Below are positions 48,357 through 56,636 of a DNA stretch of 64,000 nucleotides, in pieces. Where the stretch lies: contig JACKDR010000022.1 in the NCBI GenBank assembly GCA_020633495.1, forward strand, positions 1 to 64,000, read 5' to 3'. This DNA comes from Kofleriaceae bacterium (GTDB lineage Bacteria > Myxococcota_A > Polyangia > Haliangiales > Haliangiaceae). Below the pieces are notes generated by a model. The model did not search any database. It saw only the letters and a list, made by a program, of their open reading frames with translations, and had not been told where the DNA came from. How positions within the stretch are numbered: position 1 is the first letter of the stretch; each line of letters starts with the position of its first letter. A program made the position numbers and the translations under genes.

Positions 48357-49680
48357 GCCGGCGGCGGCGCGACGGCGGGCGCCGGCCCCGCCGCGACCCC
48401 GGCGACGAGGTCGTCGTCGAGCTGACGATCGACGGCCTCGCGGCCGGCGGTGATGGCGTCGGGCGCACCGCCGACGGCCGGGTCACGTTCGTCGCGCGCA
48501 CCGCGCCGGGCGACCGGATCCGGGCCCGCGTCGTCGAGACCCACAAGAGCTTCGCGCGCGCCGCGCTGGTCGAGGTGCTGTCCCCCGGCCCCGACCGGGT
48601 GGCGCCGCCGTGCCCGCTGTTCGGTGACGGCCGCTGCGGCGGCTGCGCCTGGCAGCACGTGGCCCCGGCGGCGCAGCGGGCGGCCAAGGGCGCGCTGGCG
48701 GCGTCGGCGCTGCGCCGCGCCATCGGCGCCGGGCTCGTGCTCGGCGAGGTCCAGGCCGCGGCGCCGACGCTGGGCTGGCGGCGCCGGGTCCGCCTCCACG
48801 CCGCGACCGGTCCCGGCGCGCCGCCGCGGCTCGGCCTCTACGGCCCGGGCAGCCACGACGTCGTCGACGTCGCGACCTGCCCGCAGCTGGAGCCGGCGCT
48901 CGATCGCGCGCTGGCGGCGCTGCGCCCTGGCTGCTCGCCGCGGTCGCCGACGGCGCCGAGGTCCACCTCGCGCTCGGCCACGCCGGCGACGTCCACGTCG
49001 TGGTCGACGGCGGCCTGTCGCGCGCCGCCGCCGAGCGCCTGGTCGCGGCCGGCGCCGCGGGCGTCGTCGTCCGCCAGGACGGCCGCACCTGCGGCCACGT
49101 CGGCGCTGCGACGATCGAGCTCGAGCCCAGGCTCGCTGGCGCCGCGGACGCGTTCGCCCAGGCGTCGCGCGACGGCAACCGCGCGCTGGTCGCCGAGGTC
49201 GTCGCCGCGGTGGCGCCGGCGCCGGGGCTGCGCGTCCTCGAGCTGTTCGCCGGCGGCGGCAACTTCACGCGCCACCTGACCGCGGCCGGCGCCACGGTGG
49301 TCGCCAACGACGTCGTCGCGCCTGCGGTGACGCTGCCGGGCGCCCGCTTCGAGGTCGGCCCGGCCGCCGAGACCGTGGCCCGGCTGGCGGCCACCGGCGC
49401 CCGGTTCGACGTCGTGCTGCTCGATCCGCCGCGCACCGGCGCCCGCGAGGTGGTCGCCGCGCTGGCGGCGCTGGGCGCGCCGCGGATCGTCTACGTGTCG
49501 TGCGACGCGGCCACGCTGGGCCGCGACCTCGAGCTGCTCGCGGCCGCGGGCTGGGCGCCGCGGCGCGCCGCGGTGCTCGACGTCATGCCGCAGACCCCGC
49601 ACCTCGAGATCGTCGCCGTCGCCGAGCGCGGCGGCGCCGCCGCGCCGGCTACTCCTCCGGCTCCGGCGGCGCGAAGCTGA
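48353..49680 (+). CDS. RNA m5U methyltransferase (RlmD/TrmA type), frameshifted
   Basis: The N-terminal part (48353 to about 48925) has a TRAM-like domain and a [4Fe-4S] motif (CPLFGDGRCGGCAWQHV, with a longer C-x7-C spacing than usual) and a fourth Cys in VATCPQLEP. The C-terminal part, in another frame, has LELFAGGGNFTRHL for SAM, LLDPPRTGARE and the catalytic cysteine in YVSCDAATLGRDL. The family would methylate uridine in 23S rRNA or tRNA. Adding one C to the CCC at about 48925 joins the frames as ALAALRPWLLAAVADGAEV. As written the gene is split. Confidence 0.78.
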
Positions 49681-50164
49681 TCGACATCTCGGCGCGACCG
49701 TCGTCGTCGACCGGATCGCACGACGCCTGGACGGCCGCGGTCGCGGTGGTCCAGTACGCCGCCAGGTTGTCCTCCTGGCTGCGGCCCAGGACGCCGTCCA
49801 TCGCGGCCCGCAGCGACGCGAAGTCGTCGCCGCACGCCTGCATCGAGGCGTAGCCGTCGCCGACCGCGGCCTGGACCGACCGCAGGCCGCCGCCCTCGAG
49901 GTACGCGGTGACCACGACCGGGTGGCCCTGGTACGTGGTGACGATCGTGACCGCCTCGCCGTCGGTCTCGCCGGTGGGGAAGTCGGCGAGGATCTGGTCG
50001 GCGGTGTCGCCCCAGGACAGGGTCTCGAAGCCGCTGGTGCCGGGGCCACGCGCCGGCGTCGCGGTCGTGCCGCCCTCGTTGGCGGGGGCGGCGGGGGTGG
50101 TGGCCTTGGGGCCGCAGGCGGCGACGGCGAGCAGGGCGCCGGCGAGGGTCAGCGTGGATCTCAT
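49649..50164 (-). CDS. Lipoprotein of unknown function
   Basis: This 171-aa protein has a lipobox LAVAAC (Cys17), a Thr/Pro linker and a domain (about 45-170) that begins LSWGDTADQILADFPTG, the SmpA/BamE-like opening, and includes VTIVTTYQGHPVVVTAYLEGGGLRSVQAAVG. Its last 32 bases overlap the 3' end of the convergent methyltransferase gene. No specific family is assigned. Confidence 0.72.
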   Translation of the reverse strand: MRSTLTLAGALLAVAACGPKATTPAAPANEGGTTATPARGPGTSGFETLSWGDTADQILADFPTGETDGEAVTIVTTYQGHPVVVTAYLEGGGLRSVQAAVGDGYASMQACGDDFASLRAAMDGVLGRSQEDNLAAYWTTATAAVQASCDPVDDDGRAEMSISFAPPEPEE

Positions 50165-50175
50165 CGCCGCCGATG

Positions 50176-50751
50176 CTACCGCGACGGGTCGGCGGCGTGC
50201 TTGGGCGCCAGGCCGGTGGCGGCGGCGGTCAGCACCTTGCGCAGCGCGCGGCCCGGGGCCACCGCGGCGGCCGCGGCGGCGATCGTGCGGGTGCGGAACA
50301 GCAAGAGGCGCACCGCGACGGTCTCGCGGCCGCCGTCGACCTTGCGGGTCAGGCGCAGGTCGAGCGTCGGGACGCCGGCGACGGTGCGCTCGTGGTGCTC
50401 GTCGACGGTGACCCCGGGCTGCGCCGCGAAGCCGGCGACGACGTCGGCGAGGTAGGCCTTGCGCTTCTTCTTGCGCCAGGCGTCGGCGTTGGCCGCCATC
50501 GCGATCGTGACGGTGAGACGGGCGCCGTCGGCGCGGCGCAGCACCAGCACCGGCGCGTCGTCGCCGGCGGGCGGGGCGTCGTCCTGCCAGGCGTCGTCGA
50601 CGGTGAGCCGGGCCGGCTGGTCGGCGAGCTCGATCGTGCGCGGTCCGGCGCCGGCGGCGCGCGGCGCCGCGACCACCGCCAGGCACGCCGCCACCGCGAT
50701 CGCGGTCGTGACGATCGCGCGCGGCGGACGCGGCGCCAGGCCGCGGATCAC
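50176..50751 (-). CDS. Secreted hypothetical protein
   Basis: This 191-aa protein has a Sec signal (about 1-36, ending AAGAG) and a beta-rich mature part: TIELADQPARLTVDDAW, LVLRRADGARLTVTIAMAAN, VDEHHERTVAGVPTLDLRLTRKVDGG. It resembles DcrB/PsbP-like folds in its pattern of strands, but too weakly to name. The GTG at 50751 overlaps the stop of the upstream gene in the frame that ends at 50748. Confidence 0.65.
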   Translation of the reverse strand: MIRGLAPRPPRAIVTTAIAVAACLAVVAAPRAAGAGPRTIELADQPARLTVDDAWQDDAPPAGDDAPVLVLRRADGARLTVTIAMAANADAWRKKKRKAYLADVVAGFAAQPGVTVDEHHERTVAGVPTLDLRLTRKVDGGRETVAVRLLLFRTRTIAAAAAAVAPGRALRKVLTAAATGLAPKHAADPSR

Positions 50752-51442
50752 GTCGCGTCGCCGTCGGCGCCGCGGCGTCGCCGCCGTCGCCGTCGGCCTT
50801 GCGCGCGCGGTCGCCGGCGCCCTGGTCGCCGGGCGTGGCCTTGGCCTTGGCCGTGGCGCCGTCGCCGGCGGGCGCCCCGGCGCCGTCGGCCGCGGGCTTG
50901 CCGTCGGCGGCGTCGAGCGAGGCCCGGCCGGCGCCGCGCGCGTTGAGCTCGCGGACGATGCGGCGCTGGTCGGCCTCGGTGAGGAACCAGTCGCGCGGGT
51001 AGCTGTAGGCGCGTCCGGCGGCCTCGACGACCAGCACCGGGGCGGCCCGGGTCCACGGCACCGCGCGGCGCAGCAGGTAGGTGTGCTCGACCGCGCTCAG
51101 CGGGTGCTTGTCGGGGGCGCCGCGGCACAGGCCGCGCGGCAGCTCGACGCCGGCCGCGGCCACGACGATGGTGCCGGGCGGGAACAGCAGGGTGCGGACG
51201 AACGCGTAGCCGGCGAGGGCGCCGAGCACCAGCAGCAGCGCGCCGATGGCCTGGCCCAGGGCGCCGAGCTTCCACACCAGCAACAGCCCGGGCGTGACGC
51301 ACACGACCATCCACGCGGCGTGGCGCAGCCGCATGTGCTCGAGGCCGATCTCCAGCGGCGACGCCGGCGCCGCGGCCGGCTCGTCGCCCGGTGGCCTGCC
51401 GCCCTTGCCGCGGGTCCGGGCGCCCCGGCGTCCGGCCGCCAC
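50748..51442 (-). CDS. Membrane protein with two TM segments, frameshift near the 3' end
   Basis: From the GTG at 51442, one base after the upstream stop, the protein has a basic start, two membrane segments (about 42-85, MVVCVTPGLLLVWKLGALGQAIGALLLVLGALAGYAFV) and a short domain (IVVAAAGVELPRGLCRGAPDKHPLSAVEHTYLLRR) typical of PH-like membrane proteins. The C-terminus is Asp/Ala-rich. Its frame runs through the next gene without a sensible end, whereas the neighbouring frame stops at TGA (50748-50750) in a GTGA overlap; one missing base near 50770 would explain this. Confidence 0.55.
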
Positions 51443-51443
51443 C

Positions 51444-52805
51444 TCAGTCGGGGTCGCGGCGCCAGTCGCGCGTGAGGTCGAGGACACGTTCGCGGATCTC
51501 TTCGAGGGGGACGTGGGTGAGCCGACCGTCGGCGACCACGGTGTCACCATCTACCACGACCTGGCGGATCGCGCGAGACGACAGCGCGTAGACCACGTTC
51601 TTGGCCAGGGCCTGGGTCGGCCACAGCGACGGGTCGTCGAGGTCGAGGCCGACCAGATCACACCGGTAGCCCGGGGCGATTCGCCCCACGGGCAGGCCCA
51701 GGACCTCGCCGCCGCCCGCGGTGCCCATCGCCAGGCAGGCCTCGGCGGCGATGGCCTGGCCGTCGGTGCGGCTGACCTTCTGCAGCAGCGCCGCCATGCG
51801 CATCTCGTCGAGCACCGAGACCCGGTTGTTGGAGCACCCACCGTCGGTGCCGAGCCCGACGCGGACGCCGCGGGCGTGGAGGTCGACCAGGTCGGTGACG
51901 CCGTCGCCCAGGAACATGTTCGAGCCCGGGCAGTAGGCGAGGGCGGCGCCGCGCTCGGCCATGAGCGCCCGCTCGCCGGCGTCGAACCAGCAGGCGTGGA
52001 CCACGATCGCGTTGCCGAGGTCGACGTCGAGGCCGGCGACCGCGTGCAGGGGCCGGGCGCCGAAGCGGCGCAGCGAGTCCTCGACCTGGTAGGTCTCCTC
52101 GGCGAGGTGGATGTGCCAGGGCACGCCGGCGTCGCGGGCGCACCCGGCGCCGGCCTCGATCATCGCCGGGGTCGCGCCGTGCTGGCTGTGCGGCGCCGGC
52201 TGCACCGACACCAAGTGGCGGTCGCGATCCTGGTAGCGAGCGTGCAACGCCTCGAAGTTGCCGACCGCCTGCGGGATGGTCTCGCGGTACGCCGCGGGGG
52301 CGCCGTCCCAGTCGTAGAAGCAGCGGGCCAGCACGATCCGCATGCCGAGCCGGCGCGCCGCCTCGATCGTCGCCGCGGCGTGGTCGTTGCCGCCGGCGTT
52401 GAGGTAGTAGAAGTCGCAGACCGTGGTCACGCCGTGCAGCAGCATCTCGCCGAACGCGAACAGCGCGGCGGTGGCCATGCCGTCGGGGCCGAGCCGCGGC
52501 GAGTAGCGGTACAGCGCGCGGTCGCGCCAGGCCAGGAACGGCAGGTCGTCGCCGATGCCGCGCAAGAGCGACTGGAAGCTGTGGTTGTGGGCGTTGACGG
52601 TGCCCGGGATCATGGCGTGGCGCGCCCAGGTCACGGCCCGGGCGCCGGCGGCGCGCGGATCGGCGGCGACGTCGGCGGGCGCGCCGACGGCGGCGATCGC
52701 GCCGTCGACGGCGAGCACCGAGGTGGCGCCGCGCGCGACGCCGTCGATCACGGCGGCGTCGGCGGTGAAGATCGTCGCCGCGGGCGCGGCGGTGGAGGTC
52801 GTCAT
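51444..52805 (-). CDS. TRZ/ATZ-family amidohydrolase
   Basis: This 453-aa metal-dependent amidohydrolase probably deaminates a nucleoside-like or purine-like substrate. It shows MIPGTVNAHNHSFQ with the two metal-binding histidines (73, 75), PAPHSQHGATPAMI, WHIHLAEET with His and Glu, HACWFD and LGTDGG with Asp. Closest types are S-adenosylhomocysteine/methylthioadenosine deaminases and formimidoylglutamate deiminase. The ATG overlaps the holA stop (ATGA). Confidence 0.88.
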   Translation of the reverse strand: MTTSTAAPAATIFTADAAVIDGVARGATSVLAVDGAIAAVGAPADVAADPRAAGARAVTWARHAMIPGTVNAHNHSFQSLLRGIGDDLPFLAWRDRALYRYSPRLGPDGMATAALFAFGEMLLHGVTTVCDFYYLNAGGNDHAAATIEAARRLGMRIVLARCFYDWDGAPAAYRETIPQAVGNFEALHARYQDRDRHLVSVQPAPHSQHGATPAMIEAGAGCARDAGVPWHIHLAEETYQVEDSLRRFGARPLHAVAGLDVDLGNAIVVHACWFDAGERALMAERGAALAYCPGSNMFLGDGVTDLVDLHARGVRVGLGTDGGCSNNRVSVLDEMRMAALLQKVSRTDGQAIAAEACLAMGTAGGGEVLGLPVGRIAPGYRCDLVGLDLDDPSLWPTQALAKNVVYALSSRAIRQVVVDGDTVVADGRLTHVPLEEIRERVLDLTRDWRRDPD

Positions 52806-53881
52806 CGGCGCACCTCGGCGCGGCCGCCGCCGGCCTGGCCCAGGCCGATCAGCTCGACCACCAGGCGCTCGAGCATGACCCGCTCGCCGAGCTGGCGGCC
52901 CAGGGTCTTCTGGATGGTCCCCGACAGGCCCTCGGGGGCGTCGCCGGCGGCGGGATCGACCGGCATGCCCTTGAGGGCGCGGTCGGCGGTGGTCAGGAGC
53001 GCCGCGGCCCGGGCCAGCGCCGCCGGCGCGTAGCGGCGCGCCTGCTGGCTCAGCTTGTCGACCACGAACGGCGGCGCCCCCACCAGCTGGGCCAGCTGGC
53101 CCTTGACCAGGCCCCGGGCCCGGCCGGCGTGGACCAGCGACAGCTGGCGGACGTGGCGGCCCAGCATGGTCAGGACCCCGACCGCGCTCTGCCGCTGGTC
53201 CGACAGCGACGCCACCGCCGCCAGCGCCGCGGCCAGCCGGCCCTCGCCGATGGCGTCGGTGAGCTCGAAGACGGTGCGCTCGCGGGTGTCGGCGACCAGG
53301 TCCTCGACGTCGTCGACCGACACCGGGCGATCGCCGGCGTACAGCGCCAGCTGGTCGAGGGTCAGCGCCAGCCGCGACAGGTCGTTGCCGACCGCGTCGG
53401 CGAGCCGGGCGACGGCGTCGCCGCCGATGCGGACGCCGCGGTCGGCGGCCTCGGCGCGGATCCACTGGGTCGGGTTGCGCGGCGCCTCGAGCACGTGCAG
53501 CCACTTCTTCTTGGCCGCGGCGGCGTAGAGCTTGAGCCGCTTGTCGAGCTTGCTGGTGACCATGACCAGGACCGTGCTCGGCGACGGCGCGTCGAGGTAG
53601 CCGATCAGCTTGGCCAGCTCGTCGGCGGGGGTCTGGGCCAGGTCGCGGACCAGGACCATGCGCCGGGCCGCCATCATCGGCAGGGTCAGGGCGGCGCCGG
53701 TGATCCGGGCGGCGGTGGCCTTGCCCTCGACCACGTCGTAGTTGAAGCCGCGGGTGGCCGGCGGCACCGCGGCGTCCCGGATCGCGGTGATCACGCGGTC
53801 GAGCAGCACCGGATGGTCGCTGGACAGGATATAGACCGGGTCGAGGTCGCCGGCGCGGGCCCGGCTCGCGAGGTCAGTCAC
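52802..53881 (-). CDS. holA: DNA polymerase III delta subunit
   Basis: This 359-aa protein is the delta subunit of the clamp loader. It has the N-terminal AAA-like domain with VYILSSDHPVLLDRVITAI and FNYDVVEG, DLSRLALTLDQLALYAG, VEDLVADTRERTVFELTDAIGEG and a C-terminal helical domain. The family often lacks an active ATPase motif, as here. It is followed by an overlapping amidohydrolase gene. Confidence 0.9.
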   Translation of the reverse strand: MTDLASRARAGDLDPVYILSSDHPVLLDRVITAIRDAAVPPATRGFNYDVVEGKATAARITGAALTLPMMAARRMVLVRDLAQTPADELAKLIGYLDAPSPSTVLVMVTSKLDKRLKLYAAAAKKKWLHVLEAPRNPTQWIRAEAADRGVRIGGDAVARLADAVGNDLSRLALTLDQLALYAGDRPVSVDDVEDLVADTRERTVFELTDAIGEGRLAAALAAVASLSDQRQSAVGVLTMLGRHVRQLSLVHAGRARGLVKGQLAQLVGAPPFVVDKLSQQARRYAPAALARAAALLTTADRALKGMPVDPAAGDAPEGLSGTIQKTLGRQLGERVMLERLVVELIGLGQAGGGRAEVRR

Positions 53882-53940
53882 CGGCGAAAGCTACCCGATC
53901 GCGCCGAAACACGGCCCAAATCCCGCGGAGCTTCGCGGCC

Positions 53941-53970
53941 TTGACAACCAGGCCCGCCGCCTGTTAGGAA
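53941..53970 (+). promoter_or_regulatory. Promoter of rpsT
   Basis: TTGACA (53941-53946) with a weak -10 such as TAGGAA or TTAGGA about 17-18 bases later precedes rpsT by about 30 bases. The region 53882-53999 separates the divergent holA and rpsT genes. Confidence 0.5.
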
Positions 53971-53999
53971 CCGGCGCTCGACTTCAGGAGACCGAACCC

Positions 54000-54248
54000 A
54001 TGGCCAATATCAAGTCGGCCGAGAAGAAGAACCGCCAGTCGCTCAAGAACCGCGCCCGTAACCGGGCCGCGATGAGCGCGCTGCGCACCGCGATCAAGAA
54101 GGCCCGCACCGCCGCCGACGCCAAGGCCGAGAACGCCGCGTCGATGGTCAAGGCCGCGATCACCACCATCGACAAGGCGGTCAGCAAGGGCGTGCTCAAG
54201 CGCAACACCGCCTCGCGCTACGTCTCGCGCCTCGCGTCGCGCCTGTAG
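54000..54248 (+). CDS. rpsT: 30S ribosomal protein S20
   Basis: This 82-aa basic, helical protein has the S20 signature MANIKSAEKKNRQSLKNRARN and KAVSKGVLKRNTASRYVSRLASRL. AGGAG lies 10 bases before the ATG. It is a single-gene transcription unit with its own promoter and a hairpin downstream. Confidence 0.97.
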   Translation: MANIKSAEKKNRQSLKNRARNRAAMSALRTAIKKARTAADAKAENAASMVKAAITTIDKAVSKGVLKRNTASRYVSRLASRL

Positions 54249-54302
54249 CCGTCGCACCCGCCGCGCGGCGCCACGCCGTCGCGCGTCCGGAGATCCATCC
54301 GC

Positions 54303-54329
54303 GCCGGACCCGCGTCCGGCTCGCCTTTT
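54303..54329 (+). terminator. Intrinsic terminator of rpsT
   Basis: A perfect 7-bp stem (GCCGGAC / GTCCGGC, loop CCGC) is followed by TCGCCTTTT about 55 bases after the rpsT stop. The rest of the gap to 54511 shows no gene. Confidence 0.65.
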
Positions 54330-54511
54330 CCGCCCACCAGGCGGCCGTGTCAAGCGGTCGCCTGTTCGCGTTTTCGGTGACCCCGCGGTTCTGGTGACGG
54401 GACGGTGAGCGGTTCGCGGCGCGCCTGTGGACAAGTTGCGATCAAGCACGTGCGTTGGCGCAGCGAAGTCCCGAGATCTTTACCGTCCGAGCAGTCGTGC
54501 TCAAAAAAGCG

Positions 54512-55372
54512 TCAAGTTTTTCGCGCTCCCGTCGCGCGCTTGGCGTCGTTCCACAGCGCGTCCATCTCGTCGAGGTTCGACTCGCGCGGTGATCGCCCGC
54601 GCTCGCCCAGCCGATCCTCGATGAACTCGAAGCGCGACGTGAAGCGCGCGCTGGCGTCGTGCAGCGCGATCTCGGCGTCGACGTCGACCTTGCGCGCGAG
54701 GTTGACCACCGCGAACAACAGATCGCCGATCTCGTGGTGGATGTCGGCGCGGTCGCCACGGCCGATCGCCTCGGCGATCTCGTCGACCTCCTCGCGGACC
54801 TTGCCGAGCGAGCCCTCGTGCCCGGGCCAGTCGAAGCCGACCTTGCCGGCCTTGCCGCCGAGCTGCTGGGCGCGGGCCAGCGCCGGCTGACCGCGGGCGA
54901 CGCCGGCGAGGGTCCGCGGCGCCTCGCCGTCGCGGGCGGCGCGGGCCGCCTTCTCGGCGGCCTTGATCTCGTGCCACTGGGTCAGCACCTTGGCGGCGCT
55001 GTCGATGCCCTCGGTGGTGCCGTCGCCGACGTCGAAGATGTGGGGGTGGCGGCGGATCAGCTTGTCGCAGATGCCGGCGACCACGGTGTCGACGTCGAAC
55101 GCGCCCTCGGCGCGCCGCAGCGCCGCCTGGAAGACCACCTGCATCAGCACGTCGCCGAGCTCCTCGCAGTGATCGGCGGCGTCGTCGCGCTCGAGGGCGT
55201 CGAGGACCTCGTAGGTCTCCTCGAGCAGGAACGGGCGCAGCGACGCCAGGGTCTGCTCGCGGTCCCACGGGCAGCCGTCGGGGGCCAGCAGGGCGTCCAT
55301 GACGGCGACCAGGCGGGACAGGGACGCGCCGGCGGGGGCGCCGGCGGGCGGGGGCGGGGGCGGCTTGGCCAT
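54512..55372 (-). CDS. mazG: Nucleoside triphosphate pyrophosphohydrolase MazG
   Basis: This 286-aa enzyme cleaves NTPs to NMP and pyrophosphate and is thought to clear damaged nucleotides. Two MazG modules are visible, each with the metal-binding EExxE...ExxD pattern: FLLEETYEVLDALERDDAADHCEELGDVLMQ and REEVDEIAEAIGRGDRADIHHEIGDLL. A proline-rich N-terminus of about 17 residues precedes the fold (LDALLAPDGCPWDREQTLASL). Confidence 0.92.
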   Translation of the reverse strand: MAKPPPPPPAGAPAGASLSRLVAVMDALLAPDGCPWDREQTLASLRPFLLEETYEVLDALERDDAADHCEELGDVLMQVVFQAALRRAEGAFDVDTVVAGICDKLIRRHPHIFDVGDGTTEGIDSAAKVLTQWHEIKAAEKAARAARDGEAPRTLAGVARGQPALARAQQLGGKAGKVGFDWPGHEGSLGKVREEVDEIAEAIGRGDRADIHHEIGDLLFAVVNLARKVDVDAEIALHDASARFTSRFEFIEDRLGERGRSPRESNLDEMDALWNDAKRATGARKT

Positions 55373-55508
55373 CGCCGCACCTTAGCCGCCCGCCCCGACG
55401 CTGGCGCGCCGGCGCCGCAACAAGCGCTCGCCTGGGGCCGCGGCCGTGGTAGAAGGACCGACCCGACGGGCCGGCAGACTGCGCCTGGGCGGGACCGGGA
55501 CCAGCCAC

Positions 55509-56636
55509 GTGACCAAGCCGCTGCGACGCGACAAGCTCGCCTTCGACGATCCCACCGCGCTGCAGGCCCTCTGCGGCACCAACAACGCCCGGCTCAAGCT
55601 CGTCGAGCGGACCGCCGGGGTCGAGCTGCACCTGCGCGGCAACGAGATCACGATCGAGGCCGACGAGGCCGGGGTCGAGGTCGCCAAGGCCGCGCTCGAG
55701 CAGCTGTACGCGTTCGCCCGCAAGGGCAAGAACCTGGCCTCGGACGACGTCGTCCGCGCGGTCAAGGTGCTGCGCGCCGACCACCGCGCCCACATCGCCG
55801 ACATCTTCGGCGAGGCCATCCTCACGCCGCGCGCCGGCCGGCCGGTGGCGCCCAAGGGCCTGGCCCAGAAGCGCTACGTCGACGCGGTGCGCGCCTGCGA
55901 CATCGTCTTCGGCGTCGGCCCCGCCGGCACCGGCAAGACCTACCTGGCGATGGCGCTGGCGGTCCGGGCCCTGCTCGACAAGCAGGTCCGGCGCATCATC
56001 CTGACCCGGCCCGCGGTCGAGGCCGGCGAGAAGCTGGGCTTCCTGCCCGGCACGCTCGAGGAGAAGGTCGATCCGTACCTGCGACCGCTCTACGACGCGC
56101 TCCACGACATGCTCGAGGCCGACCGCATCCAGCGGCTGATCACCGAGGACGTCATCGAGGTCGCGCCGCTGGCGTTCATGCGCGGGCGGACCCTCAACGA
56201 CTGCTTCGTGATCCTCGACGAGGCCCAGAACACGACCCCGGAGCAGATGAAGATGTTCCTGACCCGGCTCGGGTTCGGGGGCAAGGCCGTGGTCACCGGC
56301 GATCCCAGCCAGACCGACCTGCCGCGCGGCCACCGCTCGGGCCTGCGCGACGCGCTCGATCTGCTGGGCGACATCCGGGGCATCGCGGTGTGCTGGTTCG
56401 ACGACCACGACGTCGTCCGCCACCCGCTGGTCGCCGACATCGTCCGCGCCTACGACGCCCGCGACCGGAGCCGGAGCGCGCGCCCCGACGGCGGCGACGG
56501 CCCCGACGGTGACGACCGGCGCGGGGGCGGCGGCCGGGGCGACGACGGGCGCGGCGGCGGGGGCGACGACCGGGGCGACGGCCGCCAACGGGCTGGCGCG
56601 CCGGCCGGCACGTCCGACGATTCCGCGTTACCATGA
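55509..56636 (+). CDS. ybeZ: PhoH-family ATPase
   Basis: The PhoH/YbeZ family protein is 375 aa from the GTG at 55509; a start at 55446 would add 21 residues. It has a KH-like N-terminal domain (about 5-70), Walker A GPAGTGKTY (137-145), RPAVEAGEKLGFLPGTLEEKV and Walker B ILDEAQNTTPEQM. A low-complexity D/G/R-rich tail of about 60 residues follows. YbeZ acts with YbeY in RNA metabolism, and ybeY lies two genes downstream here with an HD-GYP gene between them. Its stop overlaps the next ATG (ATGA). Confidence 0.88.
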   Translation: MTKPLRRDKLAFDDPTALQALCGTNNARLKLVERTAGVELHLRGNEITIEADEAGVEVAKAALEQLYAFARKGKNLASDDVVRAVKVLRADHRAHIADIFGEAILTPRAGRPVAPKGLAQKRYVDAVRACDIVFGVGPAGTGKTYLAMALAVRALLDKQVRRIILTRPAVEAGEKLGFLPGTLEEKVDPYLRPLYDALHDMLEADRIQRLITEDVIEVAPLAFMRGRTLNDCFVILDEAQNTTPEQMKMFLTRLGFGGKAVVTGDPSQTDLPRGHRSGLRDALDLLGDIRGIAVCWFDDHDVVRHPLVADIVRAYDARDRSRSARPDGGDGPDGDDRRGGGGRGDDGRGGGGDDRGDGRQRAGAPAGTSDDSALP

